64,000 nucleotides of DNA. Origin: Streptomyces asoensis. GTDB taxonomy: Bacteria; Actinomycetota; Actinomycetes; Streptomycetales; Streptomycetaceae. The stretch lies in assembly GCF_013085465.1 (NCBI RefSeq), contig NZ_CP049838.1:434001-498000 (forward strand), given 5' to 3'. Under the pieces are notes generated by a model. The model saw only the letters and a program-made list of their open reading frames with translations. It was not told the DNA's origin and ran no database searches. Shown in pieces: positions 60,517-64,000 of this stretch; position 1 is the first letter of the stretch, and each line of letters begins with the position of its first letter. The translations under genes and the position numbers were made by a program.

Positions 60517-60521
60517 CCGGC

Positions 60522-60572
60522 TGCTCCCCTGTCCCCCTCCCTCCCCCCTCCTCCCCTCTCCCCCTCGGTCCC
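60522..60572. repeat. Polypyrimidine tract (G-rich on the minus strand)
   Basis: About 50 nt almost entirely C and T, with repeated CCCC/CCCTCC runs. The complementary strand has five or more GGG/GGGG runs within 45 nt, enough for a G-quadruplex. It follows the cyclase operon stop by 6 bp and may affect termination. Confidence 0.7.
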
Positions 60573-60644
60573 TCGCGGCCCCGATCCGGTGGCAATCCGG
60601 ACGGGGCCGCTCCGGTCCGGTCGGCGACCCGGCCGGACCCCGGA

Positions 60645-60685
60645 CCTCGACCTCGAACCTCGAACCTCGAACCTCGAACCTCGAG
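60645..60685. repeat. Heptamer tandem repeat CCTCGAA, about 6 units
   Basis: Perfect CCTCGAA units at 60651, 60658, 60665 and 60672, with diverged CCTCGA and CCTCGAG at the ends. The array ends 12 bp before the ATG at 60698, so it forms the leader. Each unit carries TCGA. Confidence 0.9.
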
Positions 60686-60697
60686 AAAGCGAGCACC

Positions 60698-61615
60698 ATG
60701 CGTGCGGTAGTCCTCACGACATACGGCGGTCCCGAGCAGCTGGAGGTCGCCGACCTCCCGGAACCGGCCGTCCCGGACCCGGACGGCGTTCTCATCCGTA
60801 CCGCTGCGGCCGCCGTCAATCCCGTCGACCTCCAGACCCGCGCCGGTCTGCACAGCGCGCACGGCGCGTTCCACCCGCCGATGGTCCTCGGCTGGGACCT
60901 GGCGGGCACGGTCATCGAAGTGGGCGACCGGGTCACCGGCCTCGGCGTCGGCGACCGGGTGGTGGCGATGTCCGCCCAGATGGCCACCGGCCGTGGGACC
61001 TACGCCGAGACCGTCGCCCTGCCCTCCGGCATCGTGGCCCCCGCACCCGTCTCCGTCCCCCTGACCGCCGCCGCGGGGTTGCCGCTGGCCGGCCTCACCG
61101 CCTGGCAGGCACTCGACGCCCTCGCCCTGCCCGAGGGCGCCACGCTGCTGGTCACCGGTGCCGTCGGCTCGGTCGGCGGGCTCGCGGTGCAGCTCGCCCG
61201 GCTACGCGGGCTGACCGTGGTGGCCCATGTCCGGTCCGTCGAGGACATCGAGCTGGCCCGTGCGCTGGGCGCGGCTCGCGTGGTCGTGGGAGAGGACGCG
61301 TCGGCGCTTCCGGCCGGCGCCGTCGACGGTCTGCTGGAGACGGCGGGTCTGCCGCGGGCCGTCGCCGCGGTGCGGGACGGCGGACGCGTGGTCTCCGTCG
61401 TGCCGACCCGGGTGCCGGAGGCGGAACGGGGTGTCCAGGTGGCCGTCTCGTACGTGGAGCAGGACGGCGAGGGTCTTGCCGCGCTCGGCGCCCTCGTGGA
61501 CCGGGGTGAACTGGAGCTGCGCTCGGCGAAGGAGCTGGGCTTCGAGGAGGCGGGTGAAGCGCACCGCCTCCTCGAAGCCGGCGGCGTGCGGGGCAAGCTC
61601 CTGCTGCTGCCCTGA
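60698..61615 (+). CDS. Zinc-less MDR-family NAD(P)H:quinone oxidoreductase-like enzyme
   Basis: 305 aa. MRAVVLTTYGGPEQLEVADLPEP ... VNPVDLQTRAGLHSAHGAFHPPMVLGWDLAGTVIEVG is the quinone-oxidoreductase GroES-like half; LLVTGAVGSVGGLAVQLARLRG is the cofactor site (AxGxxG-type), pointing to NADPH. Zinc ligands are absent. Could reduce an enone such as a dehydrated cyclitol. Its leader is the heptamer array. Confidence 0.9.
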   Translation: MRAVVLTTYGGPEQLEVADLPEPAVPDPDGVLIRTAAAAVNPVDLQTRAGLHSAHGAFHPPMVLGWDLAGTVIEVGDRVTGLGVGDRVVAMSAQMATGRGTYAETVALPSGIVAPAPVSVPLTAAAGLPLAGLTAWQALDALALPEGATLLVTGAVGSVGGLAVQLARLRGLTVVAHVRSVEDIELARALGAARVVVGEDASALPAGAVDGLLETAGLPRAVAAVRDGGRVVSVVPTRVPEAERGVQVAVSYVEQDGEGLAALGALVDRGELELRSAKELGFEEAGEAHRLLEAGGVRGKLLLLP

Positions 61616-61682
61616 CCGGATGCTCGGCGCCCCCGCCGGGAGGGGCGAGGGCACGGGACCGAAGACCGAGGAAGACGAAGCT

Positions 61683-62180
61683 GTGAGTGAGCCGCACGAC
61701 AGCGACGGCCGTGAGACCGCCACGGAGGACGTCGCCCGGCTGTGGGAACGGGTCGCGACGATGTTCTCGTGGCTGGAGGGACAGCTGGACCGCACCCTGA
61801 CGCGCCGTCACGGTGTGGGTCTGGCCCCGCTGATGACGCTCGGGGTGCTGGTGTGCGAACACCCCGGATCGGTGACGGTCGGAGACGTCGCCCGGCGGCT
61901 GAGCGTCAGCGCTTCGGCGGCGAGCCGGATACTGGCGCAGCTGGAGAGCTCGGGCTGGGCGACCAGGGTGGCCTGGCCCTGCGACCGCAGGATCAGCCGG
62001 ATGGCGGCCACCGAGGCGGGCCGGCGCCTGTGGACCCGGGCCGGTCGGACACTCGACCGCGAACTGGACTTCTCCTTCAGGACGCTGAGGTTCGACGAGC
62101 GGTACGCGCACGTGGTGGCCCGCTTGTGCCGGGCCGAGGACGACAGGCCCGGCCACGCGCGCCACCACGAACCGCCGTAG
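61683..62180 (+). CDS. MarR-family transcriptional regulator
   Basis: 165 aa, GTG 61683 with GAGGAAG. HTH region LMTLGVLVCEHPGSVTVGDVARRLSVSASAASRILAQLESSGWATRVAWPCDRRISRMAATEAGRRLW. Follows the MDR gene by 67 bp on the same strand, so it may be transcribed with it. Distinct from the MarR at 57218. Confidence 0.85.
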   Translation: MSEPHDSDGRETATEDVARLWERVATMFSWLEGQLDRTLTRRHGVGLAPLMTLGVLVCEHPGSVTVGDVARRLSVSASAASRILAQLESSGWATRVAWPCDRRISRMAATEAGRRLWTRAGRTLDRELDFSFRTLRFDERYAHVVARLCRAEDDRPGHARHHEPP

Positions 62181-62216
62181 CGGGCCACGCATGCGACGGG
62201 GCTCGCCGTCGGCGTC

Positions 62217-62825
62217 TCAGGAGGCCGGCTCCGGCCAGATGGCCATGGCGAACTCGGCCACCTGCTGAAGCTCCGCGGTGCTGGCGCCGTCCCGGGCCTG
62301 CTGGGACATGCCCTGGACGACCGCGGCGAAGTACACGGCCAGGGCCCGCGTGTCCGTTCCCTCGGGGAGCGCACCGCCGGCCCTGGCCGCGTTCAGTCGC
62401 TCCTCGAAGGACCGCACGTTCGCCACCCGGCGCTCGCGCAGATCCTCCTTGATGTCGGCCGTCTGGGTGGAGTAGTTGGTCGCCGCGGTGATCACCAGAC
62501 ACCCCGCGGGGTGGTGCGGGTCCGTGTAGGACACCGCCGCCGCCTCCAGCATGTCGGCGAACCCCGTGCGCGTGTCGCTCGCGTCGTCGAGCGCCTTGTT
62601 CATGAACGCGCCGAACGTGTCGCCGTAGCGGTCGACGACCTCGACGAAGAGCGTGCGCTTGTCCCCGAACGCCGCGTACAGGCTCGGCGGCGAGATCCCC
62701 ATGGCGGCGGTCAGGTCGGAGACGGACGTGCCCTCGTAGCCGTGCTGCCAGAAGAGCAGCGTGGCCTGGACGAGTGCCGCGTCCCGGTCGAAACTCCGCG
62801 GTCGCCCGCGCTTCGTCGTCGTCAT
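62217..62825 (-). CDS. TetR-family transcriptional regulator
   Basis: 202 aa. HTH: RPRSFDRDAALVQATLLFWQHGYEGTSVSDLTAAMGISPPSLYAAFGDKRTLFVEVVDRYGDTF. The ligand domain includes HPAGCLVITAATNYSTQTADI, similar to the AcrR/TetR_C_16-like group that controls divergent short-chain dehydrogenases. Divergent from the SDR gene 87 bp away. Confidence 0.93.
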   Translation of the reverse strand: MTTTKRGRPRSFDRDAALVQATLLFWQHGYEGTSVSDLTAAMGISPPSLYAAFGDKRTLFVEVVDRYGDTFGAFMNKALDDASDTRTGFADMLEAAAVSYTDPHHPAGCLVITAATNYSTQTADIKEDLRERRVANVRSFEERLNAARAGGALPEGTDTRALAVYFAAVVQGMSQQARDGASTAELQQVAEFAMAIWPEPAS

Positions 62826-62842
62826 GAACGAATTTTACAACG

Positions 62843-62894
62843 ATCGCTACGGAATTCGTGCTACAGTCAAAACGTAGTCATCGCTACAGAATTC
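62843..62894. promoter_or_regulatory. Direct-repeat operator between TetR and SDR genes
   Basis: ATCGCTACGGAATTC (62843-62857) and ATCGCTACAGAATTC (62880-62894) match in 14 of 15 positions, 37 bp apart. CTAC-N9-GTAG (62861-62877) lies between. Strong candidate for the TetR binding sites. Confidence 0.7.
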
Positions 62895-62912
62895 CGATGC
62901 AGAGGGAAGGTC

Positions 62913-63680
62913 ATGGGAACGCTGACGGGTAAGAAGGCCTTGGTGACGGGCGGCAGCCGGGGGATCGGACGCGCGATCGCCGAGCGGCTCGGGCGGGACG
63001 GGGCGCTCGTGGCCGTCCACTACGGCCGCAACCAGGCGGCCGCCGACGAGGTGGTCGCCGGTATCCGCGCACAGGGCGGTGCCGCGTTCGCGGTCCACGC
63101 CGAGCTGGGCGTCGCCGGGGATGTGGAGACCCTCTGGGCGGCCTACGACCGCCAGGCCCTGGAGCACTCCGACGGCGCCGACCTCGACATCCTGGTCAAC
63201 AACGCGGGCATCACACCGCGCGGCGAGATCGAGGAGACCACCGTCGAGGCGTTCGACGAGGCCGTCGCGGTCAACATGCGCGCACCGTTCTTCCTCGCCC
63301 AGCAGGGGCTCAAGCGCCTGCGAAACGGCGGCCGGATCATCAACATCTCCTCCGGTGCGACCCGGATCGCGCTCACCGACATCATCGCCTACGCCATGAC
63401 CAAGGGGGCCATCGAAGCCTTCACCCTGACCCTCGCCAAGTCGCTCGGCGGTCGCGGCATCACGGTCAACTCGGTGGCCCCCGGCATCATCGACACCGAC
63501 ATCAACGCCTCCTGGCTGCGGGGCAACGAGGCCGCCGAGCAGTCGGCCGCCGAACTCTCCGCCCTCGGCCGCGTGGGACGCCCCGAGGACGTCGCCGACG
63601 TGGTCGCCTTCCTCGCCTCCGACGACGGGCGCTGGGTGACCGGCCAGGTCGTCGACGCCACCGGCGGTTCCCAGCTCTGA
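62913..63680 (+). CDS. Short-chain dehydrogenase/reductase
   Basis: 255 aa, ATG 62913 with AGAGGGAAGG. Cofactor site TGGSRGIG (12-19), NNAG (96-99), catalytic Ser in INISSGA (146-147), Y160 and K164 (YAMTK). NSVAPGIIDTDIN and the end WVTGQVVDATGGSQL are classical for 3-oxoacyl-ACP-reductase-like SDRs. Possibly tailors the cyclitol, though TetR/SDR pairs are common by themselves. Confidence 0.95.
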   Translation: MGTLTGKKALVTGGSRGIGRAIAERLGRDGALVAVHYGRNQAAADEVVAGIRAQGGAAFAVHAELGVAGDVETLWAAYDRQALEHSDGADLDILVNNAGITPRGEIEETTVEAFDEAVAVNMRAPFFLAQQGLKRLRNGGRIINISSGATRIALTDIIAYAMTKGAIEAFTLTLAKSLGGRGITVNSVAPGIIDTDINASWLRGNEAAEQSAAELSALGRVGRPEDVADVVAFLASDDGRWVTGQVVDATGGSQL

Positions 63681-63787
63681 CCCGGTGACCGGCCGGGTGC
63701 CCACCCGGCCGGAACCGGAGCCTGCACGGGTGTCAACGGGGACACCGTGACATCGCGCACGACAGACACTCTGTACAGGGAGGCCCC

Positions 63788-64000
63788 ATGCACGTCGTCA
63801 TCGCCTGGTGGGACGGGACACGAGGTGCCGTATCCGGCACCGCCCGGACGGACCGGTCCGGAGAGGCCGGCTTCGGTCCGGGGGCCGCGGCCTCGTTCGC
63901 CGGCGAGTACCCCGGCCTGAGGGACGGTCAGTGGATCGACGAACCCGTGGCGGGCTGGGAGGGGCTGGCGCTGATCTGGGACTGCGCGGACAGCGCCGAC
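63788..64000 (+). CDS. Partial gene at the right edge
   Basis: ATG 63788 with GGGAGG upstream; 71 codons before the window ends (MHVVIAWWDGTRGAVSG ... FAGEYPGLRDGQWIDEPVAGWEGLALIWDCA). No family recognised from this part. Same strand as the SDR gene, 107 bp away, so perhaps co-transcribed. Confidence 0.6.
   Translation, partial: MHVVIAWWDGTRGAVSGTARTDRSGEAGFGPGAAASFAGEYPGLRDGQWIDEPVAGWEGLALIWDCADSAD

Noticed and set aside
60645..60685. CRISPR-like repeats
   Set aside because: Units are 7 bp with no spacers; a simple tandem repeat. No cas genes or true spaced repeats were found anywhere in the window.

Overview
The window is high-GC DNA with actinobacterial codon use, GTG and TTG starts, an initiator tRNA and many families typical of Streptomyces (CGNR zinc finger, LmeA/DUF2993, SMI1/KNR4, N-terminal-HTH LuxR ATPase, GlsB, TAT-exported berberine-type oxidase). 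It reads as an accessory part of a Streptomyces chromosome: few core genes, many regulators and transporters, and an unusual number of gene remnants.

Layout. 0-8.4 kb: a sodium:solute symporter cut by the left edge, small membrane proteins, a LysR/SnoaL divergent pair, a broken GNAT gene, a methyltransferase, a nucleotidyltransferase-like protein, a cupin, an SMI1/KNR4 protein and a LysR fragment. 8.7-12 kb: a HEAT-repeat protein, a divergent TPR/CGNR pair around a palindrome, tRNA-fMet with its terminator, and a cold-shock protein. 12.4-16.4 kb: a glutamate-synthase-like FMN protein followed at once by a pyruvate:quinone oxidoreductase (poxB), then a frameshifted carboxymuconolactone decarboxylase. 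16.4-17.3 kb: a scrambled patch with a run of 22 C and an FMN reductase gene interrupted by a threonine aldolase fragment. 17.5-21.5 kb: a block with imperfect ~100-bp direct repeats upstream of two genes, containing a 930-aa LuxR-type ATPase. 21.8-34 kb: sirtuin, two ProP-like MFS paralogues, GlsB, AI-2E-type permease, hemerythrin, acyl-CoA dehydrogenase, hydrolase, LmeA-like protein. 34-38.3 kb: MpaB-type oxygenase, TmrB-like ATPase, LysE exporter. 38.3-40.6 kb: an arsenic locus in decay (arsR with two opposite 1-nt indels, aquaporin running into an arsC stump) beside an intact arsM. 40.7-44.2 kb: FMN-binding protein, lipoprotein, methyltransferase, M24 peptidase.

Two systems stand out. At 44.6-47.7 kb a two-gene operon encodes a trypco2-like protein and a 919-aa protein combining a trypsin fold (H36/D68/S162), a STAND-type NTPase and C-terminal membrane helices: a predicted NTP-dependent biological-conflict system. 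From about 50.4 kb to the right edge is a candidate biosynthetic cluster built around a sedoheptulose-7-phosphate cyclase (2-epi-5-epi-valiolone synthase type) and a double-VOC protein of the kind known as the valiolone epimerase CetB. With them are a transaldolase-like protein lacking the catalytic core, a bicovalent-FAD oxidase, an acyltransferase-3, an MFS exporter, two cupins in a translationally coupled operon, MDR and SDR oxidoreductases, and two MarR and one TetR regulators. A 12-bp palindrome, TTGCGTGCGCAA, occurs upstream of both the cyclase and the VOC gene, flanking a MarR gene, and ties the two divergent units into one regulon. No aminotransferase, kinase or glycosyltransferase is seen, so the product may be a non-amino C7 cyclitol; the right edge cuts the cluster.

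All functional calls are from reading motifs and overall resemblance by eye; no database search was possible.
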